From an uncultured Shewanella sp. (GTDB taxonomy: Bacteria; Pseudomonadota; Gammaproteobacteria; Enterobacterales; Shewanellaceae): a stretch of DNA of 64,000 bases. Below are positions 8,737-17,717 of the stretch, one piece after another (position 1 is the stretch's first letter; each line of letters starts with the position of its first letter). The stretch covers positions 287,093-351,092 of the forward strand of contig CANNEE010000003.1 in the NCBI GenBank assembly GCA_947503555.1. The letters run 5' to 3'. The translations under genes were made by a program, and so were the position numbers. The notes under the pieces are model-generated. The model was not told the DNA's origin. It made no database searches and saw only the letters and a program-made list of their open reading frames with translations.

Positions 8737-9750
8737 TTAAAATAGATAACTGATACCAAAGGCTAACATATAGCCACTGGTGTCATAGTAGTCGATATTG
8801 GAATCACTCTTGTCATAGCCTGCTAACACGTTAAAACCTGTGTTCTCCCAACCCATAAAGTCTTGATATTCATATGAGAGGTTTACACCAAAGCTTTTGT
8901 CATCTCGGGTTTTATTAAAGATAGGGTTAACCGCATCATAGTCAGCTTGGGCATAGTCAAAGTTAAGTGCTACTGCATGCTTGCCCATTCTATGCATCGC
9001 AGTCAGACCCAGCTCATATCGTGAAAATGACATGGCATCACCATCGGCTGAAAATTGATGATAGCCCACAGATGGCATGATAAAGGTTGACTCACTGATA
9101 GGAAAGCCTGTTGAAAGCTCAAAGCGATAGCCCTTACCATCACGTTTAAGAAGGGCTTGCTGGCCTGTTGTTAAGCTGCTGCCAGAGAGGTCCTGGTCTA
9201 CTTTACGATCATAAAAGGCAAAGTCTGCATCTATGCCTAAATCAAACATGTTTTCATATTGCAGACGAAACGCATTGCCTGAAACGTCGGTTTTTTTACG
9301 ATCAACATTAATGAGATAAGGGTCTTGCCAAGCTTCACCTTTGACTATGGTGGGGAGCACGGCCATGGAGATAACTGAATCTTCGCCGACATAAAAAGCA
9401 TAACCAAGTTCTAACGCAAACACACCGTCGACGACATTGTCGCGAGATATGCCAAAGAAGGCCTGTTGCCGCTGAGAATCAAAGGTGTATCTAGCTTGAC
9501 CAATTGCGCCTACTATGGCGCTCGATTCTGACTTGCCTTCAGTTTCTAGGCTAGTGATTTTGTAAACATCAGCATTGGTGCCTTGATTGTCTTTTTCACT
9601 ACCAAAGCCAGCAAGAAAGCTTATCTCGCCGCCCCATCCTTGCTCTTCGAAAGTGCCGTATTCGCGAGCGTCATGTCTGCCTTGTTCTGCGTGAGCCGAT
9701 GCCATGCTCGCGGCGATAGTTGCAGCGAGTAAAACCTGACCTTTATTCAT
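8737..9750 (-). CDS. DUF2860 family outer-membrane protein
   Basis: A 337-residue exported protein. A signal peptide ends in ASAHA near residue 21. The rest is made of alternating amphipathic strands rich in Tyr, Gly and Asp, and it ends in aromatic Phe (GISYLF), the usual signature of an outer-membrane beta-barrel. I recognise it as DUF2860, a Vibrio/Shewanella family without a well-defined role; a porin-like function is inference. It appears monocistronic, with the MITE-like repeat lying between it and the upstream chemoreceptor gene. Confidence 0.85.
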   Translation of the reverse strand: MNKGQVLLAATIAASMASAHAEQGRHDAREYGTFEEQGWGGEISFLAGFGSEKDNQGTNADVYKITSLETEGKSESSAIVGAIGQARYTFDSQRQQAFFGISRDNVVDGVFALELGYAFYVGEDSVISMAVLPTIVKGEAWQDPYLINVDRKKTDVSGNAFRLQYENMFDLGIDADFAFYDRKVDQDLSGSSLTTGQQALLKRDGKGYRFELSTGFPISESTFIMPSVGYHQFSADGDAMSFSRYELGLTAMHRMGKHAVALNFDYAQADYDAVNPIFNKTRDDKSFGVNLSYEYQDFMGWENTGFNVLAGYDKSDSNIDYYDTSGYMLAFGISYLF

Positions 9751-9826
9751 AATTACCCCATGAATCTATTTTGGAGTGTCTAGTGTCGCTAGCTAAGAGT
9801 GAACTCGGGGTGAATCCTAGGTGATT

Positions 9827-10092
9827 ATACCAATCGCACTAAATATGTGATCATTCAGCGGGAATTCAACACTTCGTAGGCAAGGCAGATGATAGATGTG
9901 AATAGTTGTTCTATTTCGAAAGCATCTAACACAGCATACGAAGTGTTGAAACCCGTCCTGTGGGAGCCTCTCAGGCGTTTCACTTCTGTGTTGCATTGAC
10001 TTAAAAGGGAATAACCATTCCTGCATCAATGCGTCTTAAATTGAAAAGCCTGAGAGGTTCTGAATTGAACAGATATTTAGTTAGATTGGTAT
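9827..10092. mobile_element. MITE-like element with 26-bp terminal inverted repeats
   Basis: Left end 9827-9852 (starts ATACCAATCGCACTAAATAT) and right end 10067-10092 are inverted copies matching at 22 of 26 bases. Nested inside are a perfect 13-bp inverted repeat, TCAACACTTCGTA at 9866-9878 against 9937-9949, and a 10-bp pair CCTCTCAGGC at 9967-9976 against 10048-10057. No transposase is encoded; the short open frames inside are incidental. It sits wholly between two genes. This is the layout of a non-autonomous miniature transposon moved in trans. Confidence 0.75.
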
Positions 10093-10142
10093 TACTTAGG
10101 CTTCTCCCTAATGGGGTCAGAAGAAGCCTAAGTAGGGGGTTG

Positions 10143-11768
10143 TTAGAGTTTGAAAAAGGCGAGTTCTTGGTTTTGCTTTTCGGCGAGTTGTGACAAGTTA
10201 TGGCTAGCGCTGCTGCTTTGACTGATGCCGGAAACATTCTGGCTGACAACCTGTGACATATTGCTTACGTTAGCGTTGATGTCTTTCGTGACTTGAGACT
10301 GCTGCTCTGCTGAGGTGGCGACTTGAGTATTCATATCACTGATACGGCTAATAGCTTGTGTGATGCCTTCAAGGGCTTGATTAACCTCTTGGGCTAAGCT
10401 CTGGTTTTGCGACAATATGTTCAAACTTGAAGTCATACCATCATTGGCAAGGTTAGATTGTGATTGTAGGCTTTCGATAATGGTTTGGATCTCTTGGGTC
10501 GAATCTTGGGTTCTTGCGGCTAACAATCTGACTTCATCGGCAACCACGGCAAATCCTCTACCTGACTCGCCAGCTCTAGCAGCTTCGATTGCAGCATTAA
10601 GTGCCAGTAGGTTAGTTTGTTCGGAAATCCCCTGAATGACTTCAATTACTTGGCTTATTTTCTCTGACTGATCTTTAACTTGAGAAACAATTTGAGCCGC
10701 ATCGCACAAAGTAGTATTCATTTTTTCACTGGCAATTTGGCTCTGTTCAAAGATGGCGAGTCCCTGTCTTGCCATATCATCGGCTTGCTTGGCACTCGCA
10801 TCGGCGTCCAGAGCATGATGGCTGACACTTGAAGCAGTAGTGGCCAGCTCATTCAGTGCATTAGTAATGTGGGCAATCTCATTTTGTTCTGTTTTGGCAT
10901 TGGATTCTGATTGGGTCATTACCGCCGCCAATTCCGTTGCAGATGAGGCGACTTCTCTGCTGATATTAGCGAGTGAACTTGCCGTTTGATTAAGCTGAGT
11001 GATAGTGGTGTTGACATCCTTATTGAGTACAGCAATCTCGTTGGTGCCTTTCACTTCTGCTTTGATATTGAGCTCACCCTGAGCCACAGAGCCCATTACT
11101 TTTTGTAGTTCTGTAATAGGCTTGACAATTTGTCCCGCAAGCCACCAAGCGACTAAGGTGATCAGTGCAAAGACAGCGACAAATACCATAAAGATAGTTT
11201 GAATGAGTTCTTGATGTTGCACTTGAATATCTTGTTGTACGAGTCCAGTTTGAACATTGAGTTGATTAGAAAGCTCGGCAATGGCGTTGACCATTACATT
11301 ACCTATTCGTCTGAAGTTTTTGGTTTGCTTTTTATATTCTTCCTCTACATTCACCCCTTCAATACGCTGTTTTAATAGAGGAATCATGGTGTTAGCAGTA
11401 AAGTTTTGATAGTCATCCATTGCTTGAATTGTTGCATCGACTTTGCTTTCTATGCCTTTGAACTTTCTTAACTCCGCTAAGGTTTGCTTGTTCTTATTCA
11501 TTCGCTCAACGAGTTCTTTGTCGAGGCGGTTGAGCTGCTCAACATCGAAAATACTATAGATGGCGCTGATCCTAAGCATAAAGGTGTTGTTGATTACTTT
11601 AGCAACAAGGTCTTTGTTTTCTAGTACAGAGGCCGTGGTCTGATGCATGTTATCAAGCTCAACTTCTAACTCTTCGTTTGCCATGCCTATAGTGAGCACT
11701 AGAGCTAGAATTAGGCCGATAACGGGTAATAGCATCTGATAGCGAATTGATAGATTGTTGAGCGACAT
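10143..11768 (-). CDS. Methyl-accepting chemotaxis protein (four-helix sensor)
   Basis: A 541-residue chemoreceptor. The first membrane segment is near 10-30, followed by a periplasmic region of about 160 residues that looks like a four-helix bundle, and a second segment near 190-212. A HAMP domain follows (about 213-265). The cytoplasmic signalling coiled coil has its conserved tip at [20 protein letters not shown] see no C-terminal CheR-tethering pentapeptide. The ligand is unknown. Confidence 0.93.
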   Translation of the reverse strand: MSLNNLSIRYQMLLPVIGLILALVLTIGMANEELEVELDNMHQTTASVLENKDLVAKVINNTFMLRISAIYSIFDVEQLNRLDKELVERMNKNKQTLAELRKFKGIESKVDATIQAMDDYQNFTANTMIPLLKQRIEGVNVEEEYKKQTKNFRRIGNVMVNAIAELSNQLNVQTGLVQQDIQVQHQELIQTIFMVFVAVFALITLVAWWLAGQIVKPITELQKVMGSVAQGELNIKAEVKGTNEIAVLNKDVNTTITQLNQTASSLANISREVASSATELAAVMTQSESNAKTEQNEIAHITNALNELATTASSVSHHALDADASAKQADDMARQGLAIFEQSQIASEKMNTTLCDAAQIVSQVKDQSEKISQVIEVIQGISEQTNLLALNAAIEAARAGESGRGFAVVADEVRLLAARTQDSTQEIQTIIESLQSQSNLANDGMTSSLNILSQNQSLAQEVNQALEGITQAISRISDMNTQVATSAEQQSQVTKDINANVSNMSQVVSQNVSGISQSSSASHNLSQLAEKQNQELAFFKL

Positions 11769-12137
11769 TGTTTCGGTTCCACGGGTTTATCAAGGGGTTC
11801 TAAATTAAATGCTATCAGTCATTTATTGAACGGGTCGATTTTGCATAGTAAAAGCTAGAACTGGCTAACAGGATGTGGTGGCTTTTGGATATGGTGCATG
11901 TTTTTTGAATGTTTAAAGTAAATTTATATTATGAAGGATTGCATTGTATGGGTCTTCTCGTTAGGAGGGTGTTTCAGCTTTGTTTCTTAGAAAAACAAGT
12001 TAGCGCACTTGTATTGATGAAGCTCTTATTTATGTGCGTTTGAGTGATCTGGGTTGTTATCGCTCCAGATTAAAGGGTGAGGTGGTTCGCTGTTTTTGCT
12101 ATTGAGAAAGTGATCGGTGATTATTTCAATTACGAGG
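11769..12137. other. Intergenic, no feature recognised
   Basis: About 370 bases between the FetB-like gene stop and the chemoreceptor start, both on the minus strand. It should contain the chemoreceptor promoter at the high-coordinate... low-spacing end near 11770-11860, but I find no clear sigma-28 or sigma-70 match. A short ATG frame near 11947 has no coding support. Confidence 0.4.
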
Positions 12138-12923
12138 CTATTGATGACAGTTTTTAACAAAACCTGTGTCTTTAATGGTGAAACGCACACATAAAGAGAG
12201 GGTTAAACTGACGGATAGACTGAGCATGGTAAAGACGGCGACCATGATGATTAACTGATATTTAACTGCAATCAATGGCGTTACACCGCCGAGTATTTGC
12301 CCTGTCATCATACCTGGCAGAGTGACTAAGCCCATAGTCGTCATTGAAGCCAGAATGGGGGCAAGAGCATTTTTAAGGGAGGCTTGCATAAAAGGAAGGC
12401 AGGCTTGTTTTGGGGTTGCGCCTAAAGCGAGAGCGGCTTGATACTCTGCTTCTTTATCTTTCAAACTGGTGTAAAAGTGCTGTAGTGACACTATATTGCC
12501 CGTCAAGCTATTCCCTAACAACATGCCAGCTAATGGAATTAAATATTGAGCACTGTAGTAGGGCTGGGGTTGAAGTAGCCCTAAAAGTAAAATCGCCATA
12601 ATGGGGAGCAGGCTGATAGCCATGGCTGTGATGACGAGGGAAAAGAGATACTTAGGTTTTAATCTGGCATTGGTAATGACTGCTCGGCTAGCAATGACGA
12701 GCATAAGTGCTAACCAAATGAGGTTAACTAACAAGCTGTTTAGCTCAAAAAGAAAGGCAAGATAAAGGCCGACCATGAACAGTTGTAATGACATTCTTAT
12801 CACTGCGATGGCAATGGTGCGGCTTAGGGAAAGTTTGTAATAGAGATTAATTGCAAATGGGATGAATAGAATTGATAGAAAGCCGAGCAGTTTCCAATTG
12901 TCGATATCAATACTATTTTCCAT
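12138..12923 (-). CDS. FetB-like ABC transporter permease (UPF0014)
   Basis: A 261-residue integral membrane protein with about seven hydrophobic segments, matching the FetB/YbbM family in length (near 259 residues). Family hallmarks visible are the SRTIAIAVIRMSLQL region near the N-terminus, the central LGNSLTG motif, the cytoplasmic EYQAALALGATPKQA coupling loop, and TLPGMMTGQILGG. In E. coli, FetA (ATPase) and FetB export iron and protect against oxidative stress. No ATPase partner gene lies next to it, so the permease is an orphan and its partner must be encoded elsewhere. Confidence 0.85.
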   Translation of the reverse strand: MENSIDIDNWKLLGFLSILFIPFAINLYYKLSLSRTIAIAVIRMSLQLFMVGLYLAFLFELNSLLVNLIWLALMLVIASRAVITNARLKPKYLFSLVITAMAISLLPIMAILLLGLLQPQPYYSAQYLIPLAGMLLGNSLTGNIVSLQHFYTSLKDKEAEYQAALALGATPKQACLPFMQASLKNALAPILASMTTMGLVTLPGMMTGQILGGVTPLIAVKYQLIIMVAVFTMLSLSVSLTLSLCVRFTIKDTGFVKNCHQ

Positions 12924-12996
12924 GGGTAACAGTTAATTAGCTAAGTAGGCTAGTTATTATAATCACAGTTATGTGGGATGTAAGGTAAATTCATCG

Positions 12997-15876
12997 TTAT
13001 TGGGAAATATTAATCGGTAGGGTGATGAAAAATTGGGTGCCTTTTCCTTCTTCGCTAGAGCATTTAATGTCGCCGCCAAGGGTATCTGTGACTAAGTTAT
13101 AAACGATATGCATTCCTAGGCCACTGCCTCCCTTGCCCCTGCGAGTCGTGAAGAAGGGTTCAAATATCTTATCGAGATCTTTTGCAGGTATTCCTTTACC
13201 TGAGTCTTGATAGTTGATTTCAACTTGCTGTTTATTTTGTGTGATGGTGACTATGATCTCTCCTGTCTCTTGTCCGTCGAACCCATGGATCAGCGAGTTC
13301 ATCAATAGATTGGTGAACACTTGAGCTAGGGCGCCAGGCACGCTATTGAGCATTATCTTATGGGGGCAGTTGATTTTAATCTCATAGGGTTTGTTCTTAA
13401 ATTTAGGTTTAAGACTGGTCAAGATCTCATTGATATATTCTCTGAGTTCAAACTCGCGGGTGGCTTCACTGGACTGATCTACGGCCACTTGCTTAAAGCT
13501 GCGAATAAGGTTAGCTGCGCGCTGCATATTGGAGGATAAAATCTCGGCAACTTCTTTATTGGTTTGAATAAAGCTTTGTACCTCTTCAGCCGTTAATTGA
13601 CCTTTTGCAAAGTGTTTTTCAAAGTCTTGGGTTATATCGGCTAGATGTGAAGCTGCTGTCACTCCAATGCCTATCGGTGTGTTGACTTCATGGGATATAC
13701 CCGCAACTAAGCCGCCGAGTGCTGCCATTTTCTCCGACTCGACTAATTGATTTTGCGCAATAGCTAGATTTTCAAAGGATGCCTCTAGCTCTTGAGTTCT
13801 GGCTTCAATTAATTCTTCAAGTTGATCCTGATGTTGTTTTAGCTCTGCTTCGGCGGCTTTGCGATCGGTAATATCGATAAACATGGCGCTAAAATAGCGA
13901 GAGTTGCCCTCTTTCCAAGTACTCAGGGTTAACGCTAGGGGGAAGTGTTCGCCACTTTTTCTTACGCCTGTGAGCTCATGTGTCGTGCCGCCATGGGAAA
14001 GTTCTCCTGAGCTGTAGGCATGGGAATAACCTTCTTGATGGGAAGCTAGATAGCTATCTGGTAATAATTCGCTGATAGGCTTGTTGAGTATTTCCTTAGG
14101 TTTATAGCCAAAGATCCTCTGTGCGCCGCTGTTCCATTCTTTAATGATGCCAAGCTCTTCGCCCGCCACTATGATGCCCACCACTGCAGATTGGAATAGA
14201 GAGCGGAATCTGGCTTCACTGCGAACTAGCCTTTGCTCGGTTTTGATCCTATTGGTGATATCCGTTGATATGCCACTAATGGCATAGATATCGCCAGCAC
14301 GGTTTCTTAGGGGGAATTTGACTGAGAAATAGGTATGTTCGATGCCATCGACATGGTTAACCTCTTCAAGCTCCATAAGATCTTGATGAGAAGCGACCAT
14401 GACGTCATTGGTTCTGAAGGTGTCGGCAATATCGCTCGGAAAGATATCGTGATCTGTTTTACCTCTGGCTTCTTCATCTGTAATGTGGAAAAGTTTTTCA
14501 AACATTCTGTTGATAAACAGATATCTTCCTTGAAGATCTTTGACGTAAATGACAGATGAAGTGTTATTAAGAATATCTTTTTGCTGTCTTTCACTGTCGG
14601 CTAAGGCTTCGATGGTTTTACGTCTTTCGGTAATGTCAGTAATTGCCGCTGTCATCAGGGTTTCATTTTCTAAGCTTAGCTTTGCGACATGGGCTTCTAG
14701 CAGGAACTCTTCACCATTTTTTTTCATTCCCTTTATCGAGTCTTTAGGTTGCATGGTGATGTACTCAAGGTTTGAGCGGCTGAAGTTATCAACGATACCC
14801 TTGTGTTGGTCACGAAATTTCTCTGGGAGCAAAATAGAGAGGTGTTTACCAATAATCTCCTCTTTGTTATAGCCAAATACCTCTTCGGCGGTTTTATTGA
14901 ATAGGACTATCTCCTGTTTATGGTTGATGGCAAGAATAGCGATGGCCGTCATATCGAGAAAGTTGAAATACCTTTGATTGGTCTCCTGTAGTTGCGATAG
15001 GGAGAGGTTTAGCATTTGATGCTGATTTTGATTTTTTTCCAAAGAGAGTTTGAACTGCTCAACGGCATGGACCAGTTGTCCTATATAGGAGTCATCTTTA
15101 GGGGGTAGCTTTATAGCTAAATCATTTTTTGCCAGAGATATCATGGCATTATTTATCGCTTCTATGGAAGACGACATATGGTTGGCTAGGTATAAGCCAA
15201 GTCCTGTGATAAGTATGATAAAGACAATCGTCATTACTGTGACTATGCCATGTTGATCAAAGTTATTATCCGCAGCTTCAATTTGTTCAATACGCCTTTG
15301 TTCCAATATGAGAGAGAGCTCTTCTAGGCTATCGAGTAGGGTTGTTAGTTTGCTATTAGCCAGAGTGAGGGCCGTGTAAGTTTGCTCTGCGATGGCCTTA
15401 GAGGAGGTGCCTATGGACGATGCATTCTCGTTTGTGTTGGCGGAAACAAGCTGCCTTGCGAGGCCAATAAATGCCAAGTTAGCTTGCTGATATTCATTGA
15501 TCTTAAGTGTGAGCGCTAATATTCGTTGGGTATCTTCCTGTGAGTAGGGCTCAAAGGATTCACTCACACTAATGAGATTCTCTGTGAGTCGATTTAGCTC
15601 GGCCGGAAATGCATTAACCTTAGCTGTCTTTAGGCTTGAGCTCTCTGGGGGAATGAGTTCTTCTCCTAGGGTTGCGTGGTGTTTGATCAGCGCAATTGAC
15701 GCTAGGTGGATACGATGAATTAGTGGAGAGTTTTGCTCTTCCGCTTGATGAACTTGGGTTGAGTGATTTTCCGTTAAGCTGACAAAGATGAAATAGAGAA
15801 TGATCGCCAATACCGCACTAATGAGTGGAGTGACAAGAAATTTATCTCTAATAGAAAGACTAGTAATTTGCGCCAT
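12997..15876 (-). CDS. Membrane sensor histidine kinase with HAMP and three PAS domains
   Basis: A 959-residue kinase. Transmembrane segments at about 14-34 and 210-231 enclose a helical periplasmic domain. HAMP covers about 232-284. PAS domains lie near 302-417, 433-542 and 553-672, each ending in the typical ITDIT/ISTDIT/FIDIT box. A coiled coil leads into the kinase core with His729 in VAGISHEVNTPIGIG. The ATPase domain has N-box NLLMNSLIHGF and G-boxes DSGKGIP and GGSGLGMHI. There is no receiver domain and no response regulator nearby. The kinase core is closely related to that of the 676-residue kinase at 25.6-27.7 kb, including FKQVAVDQ against FKQVSVDQ. Confidence 0.9.
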   Translation of the reverse strand: MAQITSLSIRDKFLVTPLISAVLAIILYFIFVSLTENHSTQVHQAEEQNSPLIHRIHLASIALIKHHATLGEELIPPESSSLKTAKVNAFPAELNRLTENLISVSESFEPYSQEDTQRILALTLKINEYQQANLAFIGLARQLVSANTNENASSIGTSSKAIAEQTYTALTLANSKLTTLLDSLEELSLILEQRRIEQIEAADNNFDQHGIVTVMTIVFIILITGLGLYLANHMSSSIEAINNAMISLAKNDLAIKLPPKDDSYIGQLVHAVEQFKLSLEKNQNQHQMLNLSLSQLQETNQRYFNFLDMTAIAILAINHKQEIVLFNKTAEEVFGYNKEEIIGKHLSILLPEKFRDQHKGIVDNFSRSNLEYITMQPKDSIKGMKKNGEEFLLEAHVAKLSLENETLMTAAITDITERRKTIEALADSERQQKDILNNTSSVIYVKDLQGRYLFINRMFEKLFHITDEEARGKTDHDIFPSDIADTFRTNDVMVASHQDLMELEEVNHVDGIEHTYFSVKFPLRNRAGDIYAISGISTDITNRIKTEQRLVRSEARFRSLFQSAVVGIIVAGEELGIIKEWNSGAQRIFGYKPKEILNKPISELLPDSYLASHQEGYSHAYSSGELSHGGTTHELTGVRKSGEHFPLALTLSTWKEGNSRYFSAMFIDITDRKAAEAELKQHQDQLEELIEARTQELEASFENLAIAQNQLVESEKMAALGGLVAGISHEVNTPIGIGVTAASHLADITQDFEKHFAKGQLTAEEVQSFIQTNKEVAEILSSNMQRAANLIRSFKQVAVDQSSEATREFELREYINEILTSLKPKFKNKPYEIKINCPHKIMLNSVPGALAQVFTNLLMNSLIHGFDGQETGEIIVTITQNKQQVEINYQDSGKGIPAKDLDKIFEPFFTTRRGKGGSGLGMHIVYNLVTDTLGGDIKCSSEEGKGTQFFITLPINISQ

Positions 15877-16148
15877 AGCGAGCTTCCTGAATCCTGAAAT
15901 ACTGGCTAAGGTGGATATCGCTCAATACTGGTTTAGGCTTGTGTAATTTTGGCGCTAGGTTTTTTTGGCCTGTGATAGCAAGTAGCCTTCGGGAAGAGGC
16001 ATTAACCCAAATGAGAAACAAGAGTGTGAATAGAAGGCTCATTTATACTTAAAACCAGCAACTTAAACCGAGTAAGTTCAAGTATAGGACGAATATTTGA
16101 GCCTTGCGTTACTCTTTATTCTGCCAAGCTTTGTTGCAAACGATAGAG

Positions 16149-17717
16149 CTAGTGGCTATCGATAACCTCAATGGGCCAATTGGCCAGTTTATGTCTGAGA
16201 TCTGGCATAATTTTGTCGGCATCGCCTCTTAACACTATTTGAGGTCTATTGGCGAATAATACCTTGGCTATGCCTTGTAATTGCTGAGGCGATAGCTGCT
16301 CAACTAAGGTGATAATTTCATCTTGGCTAAGTCTTGTTTCGTCTTTTATTAGCCTGTCGATATAGCGTCCTCTTGAGTATGCAGGGTTATCTTGCTTAAG
16401 TATGTTTTGGCCTATGATATAAGTGCGTAGCGCGCTTAATTCAGCTTGAGAAATGCTATCTTCTTTGACCGCAGCTAGATGATCTAATATGCCTAATATA
16501 AAAGCGCCAGTATGCTGTAGTTGGGTGCTGGCTTGGATTTTAAATGTGATGGCTAATGGCGACTGTAAGCAACTTGCGTATATGCCATAGGTTAATCCTC
16601 TTTGCTCTCTTAGATCGTAAAAGAGACGGCCACTATAGCTACGTCCAAGCAGTGCAGCCATGCTTATACAGCCTAACTGGAGTTCCTCTTTACTAAGCTG
16701 TTTTATTGGCAGAGTGTCGACACGATATCCCACTCGCATTTGAGTCTGCACAGTATTTGGTGCATCAATTAGCGTAATTTTTGGCCGCGATTTGTGGGGG
16801 GATGAAGCAGCATGGTTTATGTTTAATGATTGGATTGGTTGAGGTCTCGTTTCCCCTTGAACATTGCTATCTAGCAATTCGCTCATTATCTGAATCGATT
16901 CTTGTATGGCTTGAGTGTTGGGGCTGCTTGTTATGAGTAGGTGCCACTGGCTTTGAGCATTGGCTTGAGCTAGCAGTGTTTGTAACTGTTTACCCTGTTG
17001 CTGACTTGAGCTTAGCTCGTTAACTAAGGTTTCATCGTCCAATATTTGGTTGTAACTATGGTGTTTTCCTAAAATCACTTGTCGCCAGGTCTTCTCTATT
17101 TCCCCACCGCTAAACGCACCAATATGCTTGTTTAATTTAATATTGCGGCTGACTTTATCCGTATCAATATGATAAGGCGCATTGGAGCGCCAGTAGGCGA
17201 CAAGAGGACGTGCCACTGTTGCAAGAGAGTGATTGTTGGGACAGGTAATCGACAGTTTTATCATATGCAAACTGGCATATGCATTAAGTGATTCACCACA
17301 GTGATTATTTGTCTTTTCAGTAATGGGTAAGTTAGCCAGATAACGACCTATTTCGAATAGACTGGCATTGAGTAGCTTGGCCTCGCGATAGGGTTTGTTA
17401 GGGCTTAGGGCGACTAAATTTACCTGCATTAAGCCAGTTTCATCCTGTGGAAAGAGATGTAACTGAAATGGTTTGCCATTAGCGGTTGTCAGTTGATAGT
17501 GAGTCACTTCAGATGAGGAGTCTAACTGCTTGGAAACCTTGGGCATCACAACCTCAGGTAGATTGTAAGTCTGGGACTTAGCCTTTGAATGTTCATCATA
17601 GGGAATGGCTATTTTTTGGGCTTGAGTAAAGTCAATGTATGTTTGCTGGCAACTTGCCAACAGTAACAAGGTTCCTAGGAGCCATGCTCTTTGTAAGCAG
17701 TGTGTTAACTTATTCAT
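16149..17717 (-). CDS. M16 family peptidase-like lipoprotein, non-catalytic partner
   Basis: I place the start at the ATG at 17717, which overlaps the upstream gene's stop as ATGA and follows GAGGAGC; the longer frame up to 17747 lacks such support. The 522-residue product begins with a lipoprotein signal ending LLLLASC. It has the two-lobed M16 layout but no HXXEH zinc motif. It keeps the R/Y region typical of substrate-binding M16 subunits (GRLFYDLREQRGLTYGIY near the C-terminal third). It probably pairs with the catalytic M16 protein encoded just upstream to form a periplasmic heterodimeric protease. The substrate is unknown. Confidence 0.85.
   Translation of the reverse strand: MNKLTHCLQRAWLLGTLLLLASCQQTYIDFTQAQKIAIPYDEHSKAKSQTYNLPEVVMPKVSKQLDSSSEVTHYQLTTANGKPFQLHLFPQDETGLMQVNLVALSPNKPYREAKLLNASLFEIGRYLANLPITEKTNNHCGESLNAYASLHMIKLSITCPNNHSLATVARPLVAYWRSNAPYHIDTDKVSRNIKLNKHIGAFSGGEIEKTWRQVILGKHHSYNQILDDETLVNELSSSQQQGKQLQTLLAQANAQSQWHLLITSSPNTQAIQESIQIMSELLDSNVQGETRPQPIQSLNINHAASSPHKSRPKITLIDAPNTVQTQMRVGYRVDTLPIKQLSKEELQLGCISMAALLGRSYSGRLFYDLREQRGLTYGIYASCLQSPLAITFKIQASTQLQHTGAFILGILDHLAAVKEDSISQAELSALRTYIIGQNILKQDNPAYSRGRYIDRLIKDETRLSQDEIITLVEQLSPQQLQGIAKVLFANRPQIVLRGDADKIMPDLRHKLANWPIEVIDSH

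Noticed and set aside
9817-10249. Open frames of 70 and 82 codons on the minus strand
   Set aside because: The first lies within the MITE-like repeat and the second overlaps the chemoreceptor gene in another frame. Neither has a ribosome binding site or family match.
15860-16042. 60-codon frame just upstream of the PAS kinase
   Set aside because: It overlaps the kinase start, has no ribosome binding site and no recognisable sequence. It may be a leader but I cannot support it.
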